Shown: positions 23,077 through 30,794, numbered from the stretch's first letter. The stretch is DNA of 40,776 bases from Bacillota bacterium (GCA_023416655.1 JAEZHK010000077.1:1-40776); one strand, 5' to 3'. Numbers and translations are program-made. The notes: generated by a model not told the origin, from the letters alone.

Positions 23077-23264
23077 CCTCGTCGTACTTTCCGATCGTTC
23101 CCGGCGACCTGCGCGCCGGGAACGTATTTGTTTCCATAATCAGTGCGCACACTGGTGGAGGAAACAATACCTTTGGTCAGTGAACCGCCCGGAAAATCCG
23201 CAGATTTTCAGGTTCACGCAGTCTTCCTCCTTCGCGTTGAAAACCCCTCGGGGGTTTTCAACGC
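23077..23264 (-). repeat. Structured intergenic element, copy C (between convergent operons)
   Basis: On the minus strand it lies 57 nt after the binding-protein stop, behind a terminator. H4 is 23234-23264, a perfect 14-bp stem. The linker reads GAAGGAGGAAGACTGC. H3 has outer arms 23180-23186/23211-23217, inner arms 23192-23198/23203-23209 and the fixed GCCCG/A loop. GGTCAG is at 23175-23180. H2 is 23130-23165 and H1 23096-23124 (11-bp stem, loop CGCAGGT on the minus strand). CCTCGTC (23077-23083) marks the end. This is the best-preserved copy. Confidence 0.9.
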
Positions 23265-23270
23265 CCTAGA

Positions 23271-23298
23271 AAAGGCGCGCCGCGAACGGCGCGCCTTT
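23271..23298 (-). terminator. Terminator hairpin between convergent operons
   Basis: GGCGCGCC (23274-23281) pairs with GGCGCGCC (23288-23295) around GCGAAC, with AAA on one side and TTT on the other, so it can act in both directions. It lies 23 nt after the stop of the minus-strand binding-protein gene. Confidence 0.75.
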
Positions 23299-23321
23299 CG
23301 GCTTGGTTACTGGTTCTTGGA

Positions 23322-24395
23322 TTAGTCGTAGAGCAGCGGCGCGATCTTGGCGTCGTCCATGTTGGCGGCGGTGTAGAACTGGCAGCCGGTGTCCACGATG
23401 GGCTCGACGGTCTCGCCGTTCATGGCCTTGAACGCCAGCTCGACGGACAGGTAGCCGATCATGTAGGGATCCTGGGTAACGGAGCCGTAGAACCAGCCGT
23501 TCTTGACGGCGGTCTTCTGGTTCTTGCCGGCGTCGAAGCCGATGACGATGATGTCCTTGTAAGCGCCGTTGGTGCGGTCGAGGTCCTGGCCGTCGGTGGT
23601 GGCGGCGAGAATGCCGGCCACGGTGGCTTCGTTGGAGCAGAAGATGGCGACGGGCTTCTTCTGCAGCAGGCCCTGCGCGGTGGTCTGGCAGTCGGTGATG
23701 CTGGTGGTGGCGGGAATCAGGATGTTCAGCTCAACGGAAGTCTTGCCAGACTCGGAGGCCTTGTTGTACTTGTCATGGCCGGTGATGGCGACTTCGCCCG
23801 GCTTCACTTCGGAGACAAGCTTCCACATCTCGTTCAGGAAGCCGATGGTGCGGCCCGTCACGGAGGCGGAGGTCGCGTCCTGGCTCATCGCGCCGATGGT
23901 GATGGGCGCTTCGGGCGTGGCGGCGGTGATGGCGGCCTTGATGGACTCGATGGCGAACAGCTGGTCAGCGGCCAGGGCGCCCGCTGACTCGTTGTTGGTG
24001 GAAGCGGTGGAGACGATGGTTCCCTCGGGCGCGTTCGGCACGCCGGAGTCAAAGCCGATGACCGGGATGCCCTTTTCCTTGGCGGAGAGCAGCTGCTCGG
24101 TCACGGACTCGGTGTCAAGAGCCGCCAGGGCCAGCGCCTTGGGGTTCTTGGCCAGCGCGGCGTTCAGCATGTCGATCTGGACCGAAATGTCGGACTCGCT
24201 GGGCGGGCCGTCAAAGGTAATGTCCACGTTGTACTTCGTGGCGGCATCCTTCGCGCCCATCGCGACGGTCTGCCAGAACTGATGCTGGAAACCCTTGGAG
24301 ATGATCGCGATGTAGGGTTTCGCTTCGGCGAGCGCCGAGGCGGTCATCGCGAACACGAGAACCAGTGCCAGAACCAATGCCAGAATCTTCTTCAT
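23322..24395 (-). CDS. Ribose-type sugar-binding protein (RbsB-like, Peripla_BP_4)
   Basis: This is a secreted binding protein of 357 residues, slightly long for the family. The signal peptide MKKIL to ALA lacks a lipobox cysteine. Family motifs are AIISKGFQHQFWQTVAMGAKDAA, ALAALDTESVTEQL, GIPVIGFDSGVPNA, SNEATVAGILAA, VIGFDAGKNQ and VTQDPYMIGYL. The ribosome-binding site is GGGAGGAAC. It is the third gene of the ATPase, permease, binding-protein order and the last gene of the ADH-led series. Ligand unknown. Confidence 0.93.
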   Translation of the reverse strand: MKKILALVLALVLVFAMTASALAEAKPYIAIISKGFQHQFWQTVAMGAKDAATKYNVDITFDGPPSESDISVQIDMLNAALAKNPKALALAALDTESVTEQLLSAKEKGIPVIGFDSGVPNAPEGTIVSTASTNNESAGALAADQLFAIESIKAAITAATPEAPITIGAMSQDATSASVTGRTIGFLNEMWKLVSEVKPGEVAITGHDKYNKASESGKTSVELNILIPATTSITDCQTTAQGLLQKKPVAIFCSNEATVAGILAATTDGQDLDRTNGAYKDIIVIGFDAGKNQKTAVKNGWFYGSVTQDPYMIGYLSVELAFKAMNGETVEPIVDTGCQFYTAANMDDAKIAPLLYD

Positions 24396-24459
24396 GGTGA
24401 AGTTCCTCCCGTTTTGATATTATTCCAGCGGCCTTACGGCCACGCAGAATCCTTGAAAC

Positions 24460-25467
24460 CTAAATCTTCTTGACTTTGTTGCTGCGGTTCACGCGGTACT
24501 GGTCGAGGAGCACCGCGCCGATGACGACCGCGCCGGTCATGAACGTCTGCCACTGGCCCTGCAGGCCCATCGACATCAGGCCGGTTTTGAGGATCGACAT
24601 GGTGAACACGCCAATGAGCGTGCCGGTCAGCGAGCCGGTGCCGCCCGACATCGAGGTGCCGCCGATGACGACGCCCGCGATCGCGAGCAGTTCATAGCCG
24701 TTGCCGGTGGAGGGGGTGATGGTGGTGTACACCGCCGAGAAGAAGACGCCCGCGACGCCGCAGAAGAAGCCGCAAAGCGTGTACACCAGCGTGAGCCAGT
24801 ACTTGGTCTTGATGCCGGAGAGGCGCGCCGCCTCAAAGTTCGAGCCCATCGCGAAGGTGTAACGGCCGAACTTGGTGCGGTTTAGCACGACCCATGCGAT
24901 CAAAAACACCGCCACCAGCCACACGATGCCGATCGGGAAGGCTTTGAATATCCCCAGCTGCTCCTCGTTGCCCAGCTTGTAGAACACGTGCTTGAAGTTC
25001 TGGTCGGTATAGCGCATGGTGGTGACCTTGGTGATGATGGCGCCAAAGCCCATGCCCATCATTTGCGTGCCCAGCGTGGCGATGAAGGGGGGCAGCTTGA
25101 GGTAGGCGATCATCAGGCCGTTCAGAAGGCCGATGACCGTCGCGACCCCAACGCCCAGCGCCAGCGAGGCCCAGATGCTCCAGCCCCAGCCCTGCGCCAT
25201 GCCGCCGATGAGCATGCCGCAGATCAGCGTGGTGCCCAGCGACAGGTCGATGCCGCCCGTGATGATGACGAACGTCACGCCCAGCGCCATGAAGCCGATG
25301 TAGTAGGAGGCGCTCAGGATGTTCGCCAGCGTCTCACCGGACGTGAAGTTGGTGCCGAAGATCGCGAAAAAGACGTAGAGCAGCACCATCACCGCCGGCG
25401 CGAACAGCTTCTGCCAGTCGAACGTGAGGCCTGCGGTCCGGTTTTTCGTTACAACCTGCTGCGACAT
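24460..25467 (-). CDS. Ribose-type ABC importer permease (RbsC-like, BPD_transp_2)
   Basis: This is a membrane permease of 335 residues with about ten hydrophobic segments. It has the conserved GGIDLSLGTTLICGML, LNGLMIAYLKLPPFIATLGTQMM and AGVVIGGTSMSGGTGSLTGTLIG stretches of the CUT2 permease family. The ATG follows AGGAG. It starts 13 nt after the ATPase stop, so it is translationally close to it. Confidence 0.95.
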   Translation of the reverse strand: MSQQVVTKNRTAGLTFDWQKLFAPAVMVLLYVFFAIFGTNFTSGETLANILSASYYIGFMALGVTFVIITGGIDLSLGTTLICGMLIGGMAQGWGWSIWASLALGVGVATVIGLLNGLMIAYLKLPPFIATLGTQMMGMGFGAIITKVTTMRYTDQNFKHVFYKLGNEEQLGIFKAFPIGIVWLVAVFLIAWVVLNRTKFGRYTFAMGSNFEAARLSGIKTKYWLTLVYTLCGFFCGVAGVFFSAVYTTITPSTGNGYELLAIAGVVIGGTSMSGGTGSLTGTLIGVFTMSILKTGLMSMGLQGQWQTFMTGAVVIGAVLLDQYRVNRSNKVKKI

Positions 25468-25480
25468 TGAATCAACACTC

Positions 25481-26998
25481 CTAACTCATCGCCATCGTGG
25501 CGAGTGTCATGACCTTCTCCTGGGTGGCTTCGGCGATGTCCAGCTCGCCGGTTACGCGGCCTTCGCACATCACGACCAGCCGATCGCTCATTCGCAATAG
25601 TTCGGGCATTTCGGAGCTGATCATGATGATTGACTTGCCCATCTTCACCAGCTCGCCCATCAGGTGGTAGATCTCGGATTTCGCGCCCACGTCGATGCCG
25701 CGGGTGGGTTCGTCAAAGATCAGGATGTCGCAGTTCTTGATCAGCCACTTGGCGATGACCACCTTCTGCTGGTTGCCGCCGGAGAGGTTCTTGATCAGCT
25801 GGCGGACGCTGGGCGTCTTGATGGAGAGCTTGTCGATGTATTCCCGGGTGGCCTCGTTCACCTTTTTCCGGTTGATAAAGCCGCCGGAAGTGAACTGGTC
25901 GAGGTTCGCCATGACGCTGTTGTCGCTGACCGAAAGCCCCACCGCGAGGCCAAAGGCCTTGCGGTCCTCGCTCAGGTAGCCGATGCCGTGATTGACCGCG
26001 TCCACCGGGGAGTGGACGCTGATGGGTTTCCCGTTTAAAAGGATCTCCCCGCCCTCCTTGGGGTCCGCGCCGAAGAGCGCGCGCATCGTCTCGGTGCGCC
26101 CCGCGCCCATGAGGCCGGCAAAGCCGAGGATTTCGCCCTTTTTCAAGCGGAAGCTGACGTTTTTCACGTTCTGCGCCACGAGGTTTTTGACTTCCAGGAT
26201 CGTGGGCGCGTCCGTAGGCACTTCGCTAAAGGTCTTGGGCTGTTCGTAGATCACGCGGCCGACCATCATGGAGATGATCTGCTCTTTGGTCGCGTCCTTG
26301 GTGTTGACGGTGTTCACGTACTGCCCGTCGCGCATGACGGTGATGCGGTCGGTGATCTGCGGCAGCTCGTCCAGCCGGTGGGAGATGTAGATGATCGCGT
26401 GGCCGCGGCTTCGAAGGTCCCGGATGAAACGGAACAGCTCCTGCACCTCGTTTTCCGTCAGCGCGGCGGAGGGTTCGTCCATGACGAGCAGTTCGCTGTC
26501 GTAGGACAGCGCCTTGGCGATCTCCACCATCTGCTGCTTGGCCACCGAGAGCTTGTTGCAGGCGATTGACGGGTCAATGTCGATGCTCAGCGAGCGAAGC
26601 AGCTTCCGCGCGTCGTCGTTGGCCTTCTTCTTGTCTAGGAACGGCCCCTTCATCGGTTCACGCCCGATGAAGATGTTCTCCGCCACGCTCAGGTGCGGCA
26701 TCAGGTTCAATTCCTGGTGGATGATGCCGATGCCGATGGCCTGTGCCTCCTCGGGGGAGCTGAGGTTGATCTCCTGTCCTTTGTAATGGATCGTGCCGCC
26801 GTCCCGCTTGTAGATGCCGGTCAGCACCTTCATCATCGTGGACTTGCCCGCGCCGTTCTCTCCGACCAGCGCGTGTACCTCGCCCCGCCTGAGTTCAAAG
26901 CGGCAGTTGTTCAGCGCGTGCACGCCCGGAAACACCTTCTCGATGCCCTCCATACGGAGCAGCACCTCGCCGGATACAGCTTTCATTGGCTCCTGCAC
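25481..26998 (-). CDS. Ribose-type ABC importer ATP-binding protein (RbsA-like)
   Basis: This is a duplicated ATPase of about 505 residues. The N-terminal half has Walker A GENGAGKST, signature LSVAKQQ and Walker B LLVMDEPSA. The C-terminal half has degenerate GLMGAGRTE, signature LSGGNQQK and Walker B ILIFDEPTRGID. I prefer the GTG at 26998 (AGAAGG upstream) over the ATG at 26986, whose AGGAG is only 3 nt away; both are plausible. The open frame continues upstream to 27187, but that part runs through a promoter and repeat element F and is not coding. The protein is clearly distinct in sequence from the ATPase at 9-1490, so the two importers are not recent duplicates. Confidence 0.93.
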   Translation of the reverse strand: MQEPMKAVSGEVLLRMEGIEKVFPGVHALNNCRFELRRGEVHALVGENGAGKSTMMKVLTGIYKRDGGTIHYKGQEINLSSPEEAQAIGIGIIHQELNLMPHLSVAENIFIGREPMKGPFLDKKKANDDARKLLRSLSIDIDPSIACNKLSVAKQQMVEIAKALSYDSELLVMDEPSAALTENEVQELFRFIRDLRSRGHAIIYISHRLDELPQITDRITVMRDGQYVNTVNTKDATKEQIISMMVGRVIYEQPKTFSEVPTDAPTILEVKNLVAQNVKNVSFRLKKGEILGFAGLMGAGRTETMRALFGADPKEGGEILLNGKPISVHSPVDAVNHGIGYLSEDRKAFGLAVGLSVSDNSVMANLDQFTSGGFINRKKVNEATREYIDKLSIKTPSVRQLIKNLSGGNQQKVVIAKWLIKNCDILIFDEPTRGIDVGAKSEIYHLMGELVKMGKSIIMISSEMPELLRMSDRLVVMCEGRVTGELDIAEATQEKVMTLATMAMS

Positions 26999-27034
26999 CC
27001 GCACACCTTCTTTCCTTTTCCAGCAAATAGCAGC

Positions 27035-27063
27035 CATATAAAACCGGCCGCAGCATATGCCAA
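27035..27063 (-). promoter_or_regulatory. Probable promoter of the ribose-type importer
   Basis: On the minus strand, TTGGCA (27058-27063) and TATATG (27035-27040) have a 17-nt spacer. It lies between element F and the ATPase start, giving a leader of about 30 nt. It would let the importer be expressed apart from the dehydrogenase genes upstream. Confidence 0.55.
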
Positions 27064-27092
27064 GCTTAACGCTACTTAGAACGATTGTGAAG

Positions 27093-27280
27093 CCACGTCG
27101 TTCCTTCCAATCGTTCCCGGCGACCCGCGCGCCGGGAATCGGTTTCCATAACCAGTGCGAACACTGGTGGAGGAAACAATTCCTCAAGTCAGTGAGCCGC
27201 CCGGAAATTCCGGAGAATTTCAGGCTCGCGCAGAGCTTCTTCCTTCGCGCTCAAAAGCCGCCCGCTTGGATTTTGAGCGC
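27093..27280 (-). repeat. Structured intergenic element, copy F (after the aldo-keto reductase gene)
   Basis: On the minus strand H4 (27247-27280; outer GCGCTCAAAA/TTTTGAGCGC) begins 3 nt after the stop codon. The linker reads GAAGGAAGAAGCTCTGC. H3 has outer arms 27192-27198/27223-27229, inner arms 27204-27210/27215-27221 and the fixed GCCCG/A loop. AGTCAG is at 27187-27192. H2 is 27142-27177. H1 is 27114-27138. The H4 outer stem differs from copy B at paired positions (TTG/CAA becomes CTC/GAG), a compensatory change. Confidence 0.9.
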
Positions 27281-27283
27281 CGG

Positions 27284-28258
27284 TTATTCCCAGAGCTGCG
27301 TCCAATCGGTCGCGCCGGGCCACAAAAACACCTGGCCCTTGACCAGCCGGCAGCCGCGCTCGGCCTTTTCGAGCAGCGCCATTTCATCGGGCGTGAGCGC
27401 TTCCCCGTCGACGCAGGCGAGGTTTGCGCGGATGTTCCGCTCGCTGCCGGAGAAGGGGATGGGCACCGCGCCCTTCTGCACGGCCCACTTGAGGCAGGTG
27501 AGCGCCGGGTGGATGCCGTGCGCCTTGGAGACCTCCACGACCTCGGGAAGCTCCGTGTCCGCCACGTCCTCGGGGCTGCGGTCGCGCTCCGGGCGGTTGG
27601 GCGAGCCCAGCGGGCAGAACCCGATCACCTGAATGCCCTTTGAGACACAGTAGTCAAACAGTTCCACCTGCTGGAAGCTGGGGTGCAGTTCCATCTCGAT
27701 CAGGGACGGCTTCACCCGGCAGCCGGGCAGCACGGCCTCAAGCTTCGAGATGGTCATGTTGCTCATCCCCAAGTGCCGCACAAGGCCCTGCATATGCAGT
27801 TCCTCCAGCTCGCGCCATACGCCCAGAAACTCCTCTTTCGAGAAGGGTCTGGAGTCCGGATTGCGACTGTCGCCGTCGCAGCCCGGCGCGTGGTAGTTGG
27901 GGAAGGGCCAGTGGACGAAGTACGCGTCCACGTAAGATAACTTCAGGTCCGCGAGCGAGCGCTTCAGGGCCTTTGTCGGCTCACCCGGGGCGTGGTGGTT
28001 GTTCCACACCTTGCTGGTGACGAAGATGTCCTCCCGCCGGATCTTGCCGGACCGGAACGCGCTTTCAAACACGAGGCCGATCCGGTCCTCGTTGCCGTAC
28101 ACCTCGGCGCAGTCAAAGAGCTTGTAGCCCGCGTCGATGGCGGCTTCCACGGCCTTTGACACCTGCTCGTGGCTGTAGTGGTCCGAGCCGAAGGTGCCAA
28201 AGCCCATGGCGGGGATCCTGTCGCCGTTATATAAGCGGAATTCTGCCATATCAAACAT
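27284..28258 (-). CDS. Aldo-keto reductase
   Basis: This is a 324-residue NAD(P)H-dependent TIM-barrel oxidoreductase that reduces carbonyls of sugars or other small aldehydes. The catalytic tetrad is visible: D49 and Y54 in FDCAEVYGNE, K83 in TSKVWNN and H116 in FVHWPFP. HLGMSNMTISKL and GFCPLGSPNRPE are conserved barrel motifs. The C-terminal PIPFSGSERNIRANL resembles the cofactor-binding IPGSSNPERIKEN motif. The proposed ATG at 28258 overlaps the TGA of the dehydrogenase gene (ATGTTTGA), with GGAG just upstream. A second ATG at 28249 is also possible. It is probably coupled with that dehydrogenase. Confidence 0.92.
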   Translation of the reverse strand: MFDMAEFRLYNGDRIPAMGFGTFGSDHYSHEQVSKAVEAAIDAGYKLFDCAEVYGNEDRIGLVFESAFRSGKIRREDIFVTSKVWNNHHAPGEPTKALKRSLADLKLSYVDAYFVHWPFPNYHAPGCDGDSRNPDSRPFSKEEFLGVWRELEELHMQGLVRHLGMSNMTISKLEAVLPGCRVKPSLIEMELHPSFQQVELFDYCVSKGIQVIGFCPLGSPNRPERDRSPEDVADTELPEVVEVSKAHGIHPALTCLKWAVQKGAVPIPFSGSERNIRANLACVDGEALTPDEMALLEKAERGCRLVKGQVFLWPGATDWTQLWE

Positions 28259-29327
28259 TCTCCGTGCCGTCAAAAACTACCGCCACTTTGCCGCAGTGGC
28301 CTGAGGCCATCAGCTCGTAGGCCTTGTCCGCGTCTTCCAGCTTGAAGCGGTGGGTGATGAGGTCTTCCGGATGGATGCCCCAGCGCACCAGCCGCTCGAC
28401 CAGGTCTTCCATGCGGGCCAGGCTGGTCACCCAGCTGCCGTAGATGGTCTTCTGGTCGTGGATGATGTCGGGCGACGGGTTGAAGCTGACCGTGCCGCCC
28501 TCGCCGACGAAGGCGATCTTGCCCCACTGACGGGTGGCGCGGATGGCCAGCTGGCGGCCCGCGTCCGCGGCGGAGGCGTCAAAGGCGCGCTCCACGCCCT
28601 TGCCGCCGGTGACGGCCTTGACCTTCTCAAGGGTGTCCGCGCCCGGCTTGAAGACTTCATCCACCAGGTTCAGCTTCTTGGCAAGCTCGATGCGCTCGTC
28701 GCTCATTTCGACGCCGATGAGCTTGTTCGCACCCAGCGCGCGGCACAGCATCAACGTGGCCAGACCCACCGGGCCGAGGCCCACCACCAATACCGCGTCG
28801 TTGCCGGAAACGCCGACTTTTTCAATTGCCTCGTAGACCGTGCCGAAGCCGCAGGCCACCTGCGCGCCGTCGCAATAGGTCAGCTCGTCCGGCAGCGCGA
28901 CCAGGTCGCGCTCGTCGCAGAGCATGTAGGGCGCCATGCCGCCGTTTCGCTGCCAGCCGTAGGCCGCGCGGTGGGGGCTGGAGCAGGAGATCTGATAGCC
29001 CATCCGGCAGTCGTGGCAAACGCCGCAGCCGTGGATGTGGTACACGACCACGCGGTCGCCCTTTTTGAAGCGCACGAGGCCGGGGCCTTCTTCTTCGATG
29101 ATGCCGCAGGGCTCGTGGCCCGCGACCATGCCGGGCTGGTAGCCCTCCGCGCCCTTTCCGGTGTGCTCCCGGTAGATCGCGCGGATATCCGAGCCGCAGA
29201 TGGTGGAAGCCATCGTCTTTACCAGAACCTGGCCGTGGCCGGGCGTGGGGATTTCAAATTCTTTCATCTCAACGGTGGAGTTGCCGGGCAGAATGGCCCC
29301 CGTCATCTTCCTGCAATGATCGCACAT
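28251..29327 (-). CDS. Zinc-dependent alcohol/polyol dehydrogenase (MDR superfamily)
   Basis: This is a cytoplasmic NAD(P)-dependent enzyme of 358 residues that oxidises a secondary alcohol or polyol. Catalytic zinc ligands include C44 (TICGSD) and H71-E72 (GHEPCG). The structural zinc site is complete: C101, C104, C107, C115. The nucleotide motif is GLGPVG (183-188), followed by GVEMSDERIELAK with an acidic residue favouring NAD. The ATG follows GGAGAACGGAG. It is first in a minus-strand unit with an aldo-keto reductase and the ribose-type importer, driven by a consensus promoter facing the LacI gene. Confidence 0.93.
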   Translation of the reverse strand: MCDHCRKMTGAILPGNSTVEMKEFEIPTPGHGQVLVKTMASTICGSDIRAIYREHTGKGAEGYQPGMVAGHEPCGIIEEEGPGLVRFKKGDRVVVYHIHGCGVCHDCRMGYQISCSSPHRAAYGWQRNGGMAPYMLCDERDLVALPDELTYCDGAQVACGFGTVYEAIEKVGVSGNDAVLVVGLGPVGLATLMLCRALGANKLIGVEMSDERIELAKKLNLVDEVFKPGADTLEKVKAVTGGKGVERAFDASAADAGRQLAIRATRQWGKIAFVGEGGTVSFNPSPDIIHDQKTIYGSWVTSLARMEDLVERLVRWGIHPEDLITHRFKLEDADKAYELMASGHCGKVAVVFDGTENV

Positions 29328-29368
29328 GCGCTCCGTTCTCCTTTACGCCATTGTTATCGCATGTGCAT

Positions 29369-29402
29369 ATCATAGCAAAACCATTGTGCAATGTCAATGG
29401 TT
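29369..29402 (-). promoter_or_regulatory. Dehydrogenase operon promoter with operator palindrome
   Basis: On the minus strand, TTGACA (29392-29397) and TATGAT (29369-29374) have a 17-nt spacer. A perfect 8-bp inverted repeat AACCATTG (29379-29386) / CAATGGTT (29395-29402) overlaps the -35 box. It is a good candidate repressor site for this operon. Confidence 0.8.
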
Positions 29403-29417
29403 GTCTTAAGCCAAAAA

Positions 29418-29429
29418 CGAAACATTTCG
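29418..29429. promoter_or_regulatory. LacI-type operator O1, CGAAACATTTCG
   Basis: A palindrome with 5-bp arms around CA lies between the two divergent promoters. A near-identical site lies at 29496-29507. LacI-family operators of this size, of the GAAAnnTTTC kind, are common. The adjacent LacI gene is the likely ligand. Confidence 0.7.
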
Positions 29430-29451
29430 CTTGAATGTTGTCCCGGCGTTG

Positions 29452-29480
29452 TTGACTTTGCGCGGGGGCGATGCTATGAT
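29452..29480 (+). promoter_or_regulatory. LacI gene promoter
   Basis: TTGACT (29452-29457) and TATGAT (29475-29480) have a 17-nt spacer. Operator O2 lies just after the expected transcription start and O1 lies upstream of the -35 box, so autorepression by looping is plausible. Confidence 0.8.
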
Positions 29481-29495
29481 GTTAACGGCACAAAG

Positions 29496-29507
29496 CGAAA
29501 CATTTTG
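29496..29507. promoter_or_regulatory. LacI-type operator O2, CGAAACATTTTG
   Basis: This is the second copy of the palindrome, 11 of 12 bases identical to O1, centred 78 bp downstream of it, in the leader of the LacI gene. Confidence 0.65.
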
Positions 29508-29525
29508 TACCTGTAAGGAGCGGCC

Positions 29526-30530
29526 GTGGCGAAGACATACAAGGACATTCAGGCGATGACCGGTCTATCGCTCTCGACGATCTCAAAGTATTTCAACGGC
29601 GGCGCGCTGCGCGAGGAAAACCGCGCCGCCATCGAGCAGGCGATCCAAAAACTGGACTACCGCGTCAACCTGTTTGCCCAGGGCCTGAAAAGCAAAAAAT
29701 CGCGCAAGGTGGGCGTACTGATCCCGGACCTTTCCAGCACGCACCATACTTTTGTGACCAGCGAGGTCTGCTACCACCTGCGTCAGGCGGGGTACGACAC
29801 GGTGGTTTGCGACGCGCACCTGGACAGGCAGATCGAGCGCGACGCGCTCAATTTCCTCCTGGACCGGATGGTGGACGGCATCATCACCATCCCGCTGGAC
29901 CCGTCCGGGGACCATCTCCAGAAGGCCCGGGAGCGCCGGGTGCCGGTGGTCCTGATCGACCGGCTGGTGCGCGGCTTCAAGGCGGACGCGGTGATCGTGG
30001 ACAACGCGGGCGCGGGCGCGACGGCGGCGAAGGAGCTGGTGGAGCACGGGCACCGGCGCATCGGCCTCATCACCGGCCTGAGTGAAATCTACACAATGCG
30101 GGAGCGCACGAAGGGCTTTTTGTCGCACCTTGCGCACTCCGGCATTCCTCATGACGGCGAACTCACCCGCGAGATCGAATTCAGCGTTGACGGCGGGTAT
30201 CATTCCACCTTGTCGCTCATGCGCCTTCCGGACCCGCCCACCGCGCTCTTCACCGCCAATTATGAATTGATGCTGGGCATGATCATGGCGCTCAACGAGA
30301 TGGGCGCGCGCATCGGCGAAGACGTATCCGTGGTCGGGTTCGACAACCTCATCCTCGCCCGGGTGATCAAGCCCCGGCTGACCATGATCATGCAGCCGAT
30401 GGAGGAGATCACGCTCATGGCGTCCCGCCTGATGATCGAGCGGCTCGAGAACCCCGCGCCGGGCATCCGCGTGGTGGAACTGCCCACCCAGTTGGTCGAG
30501 GGCGAGTCCGTCAAAACCATCGGCGGCTGA
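29526..30530 (+). CDS. LacI-family transcriptional regulator
   Basis: This is a 334-residue repressor. The N-terminal helix-turn-helix is KTYKDIQAMTGLSLSTISKY with hinge LDYRVNLFAQGLKSKKSRKVG. The ligand domain is a periplasmic-binding-protein fold with VGVLIPDLSSTHH, DGIITIPLD, VVLIDRLV, VIVDNAGAGATAAKELVEHGHRRIGLITG and VVGFDN. The start is a GTG after AAGGAG. It is divergent from the dehydrogenase operon with two matching palindromes between, so it probably regulates both directions in response to the sugar imported by the adjacent ribose-type system. Confidence 0.95.
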   Translation: MAKTYKDIQAMTGLSLSTISKYFNGGALREENRAAIEQAIQKLDYRVNLFAQGLKSKKSRKVGVLIPDLSSTHHTFVTSEVCYHLRQAGYDTVVCDAHLDRQIERDALNFLLDRMVDGIITIPLDPSGDHLQKARERRVPVVLIDRLVRGFKADAVIVDNAGAGATAAKELVEHGHRRIGLITGLSEIYTMRERTKGFLSHLAHSGIPHDGELTREIEFSVDGGYHSTLSLMRLPDPPTALFTANYELMLGMIMALNEMGARIGEDVSVVGFDNLILARVIKPRLTMIMQPMEEITLMASRLMIERLENPAPGIRVVELPTQLVEGESVKTIGG

Positions 30531-30635
30531 CGGCATTCGCGCCCCGGCCCCACCGCCCGAATCCGGCGGCGCGGACCATAACAGTCTTTGCGGGGTATCA
30601 ATCGGTTCCGGCGGCTCAAGCGCTGGAGTCGTTTT

Positions 30636-30700
30636 TTGCATACTGGAAAGGAATACTTCCATAGGTCAGCATCCCGCCCGTAAATCCGCGAGGATTACAC
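30636..30700 (-). repeat. Decayed copy H of the structured intergenic element
   Basis: Only the H2-H3 part is recognisable. ACTGG and GGAA remnants of the H2 arm are followed by GGTCAG (30664-30669), GCCCG (30676-30680) and a shortened inner H3 stem AATCC/GGATT (30683-30687/30692-30696) with tetraloop GCGA. The outer stem no longer pairs. The 412-nt gap 30531-30942 otherwise holds GC-rich sequence after the LacI gene and then an AT-rich promoter region. Confidence 0.55.
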
Positions 30701-30794
30701 CACGCTAAAATCCCATACTTTTCCGGAGCCGCCTTGGGACTTGGCTGGATTCTGTCGAATTCGGATAAATTTGGAAATACCCTTGATACATGTA

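Noticed and set aside
23077..23264. Ordinary terminators as full explanation of the four hairpins
   Set aside because: None of the stems is followed by a T-tract on the sense strand in most copies. Copy C has a separate true terminator beside it. Ordinary terminators would not keep CTGC, CTGACC and the CGGGC bulge.
9..26998. Recent duplication of one transporter to give both RbsA-type importers
   Set aside because: The two ATPases and the two binding proteins differ throughout outside the family motifs, so they are old paralogues or separately acquired.
26999..27187. N-terminal extension of the ribose-type ATPase
   Set aside because: The stretch crosses a promoter and part of element F. The family normally starts just before the RMEGIEKVFPGVHALN region, and a better start exists at 26998 or 26986.
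1569..27280. CRISPR array as explanation of the repeats
   Set aside because: Copies are kilobases apart, about 190 nt long, with changing stem sequences and genes between them. There is no short repeat-spacer periodicity and no cas gene.
1569..27280. HEARO/omega-RNA, GOLLD or ROOL RNA as identity of the element
   Set aside because: Those are larger or have different architecture and usually lie near IS605-type genes or prophages, none of which are seen. Not excluded by search, only by appearance.
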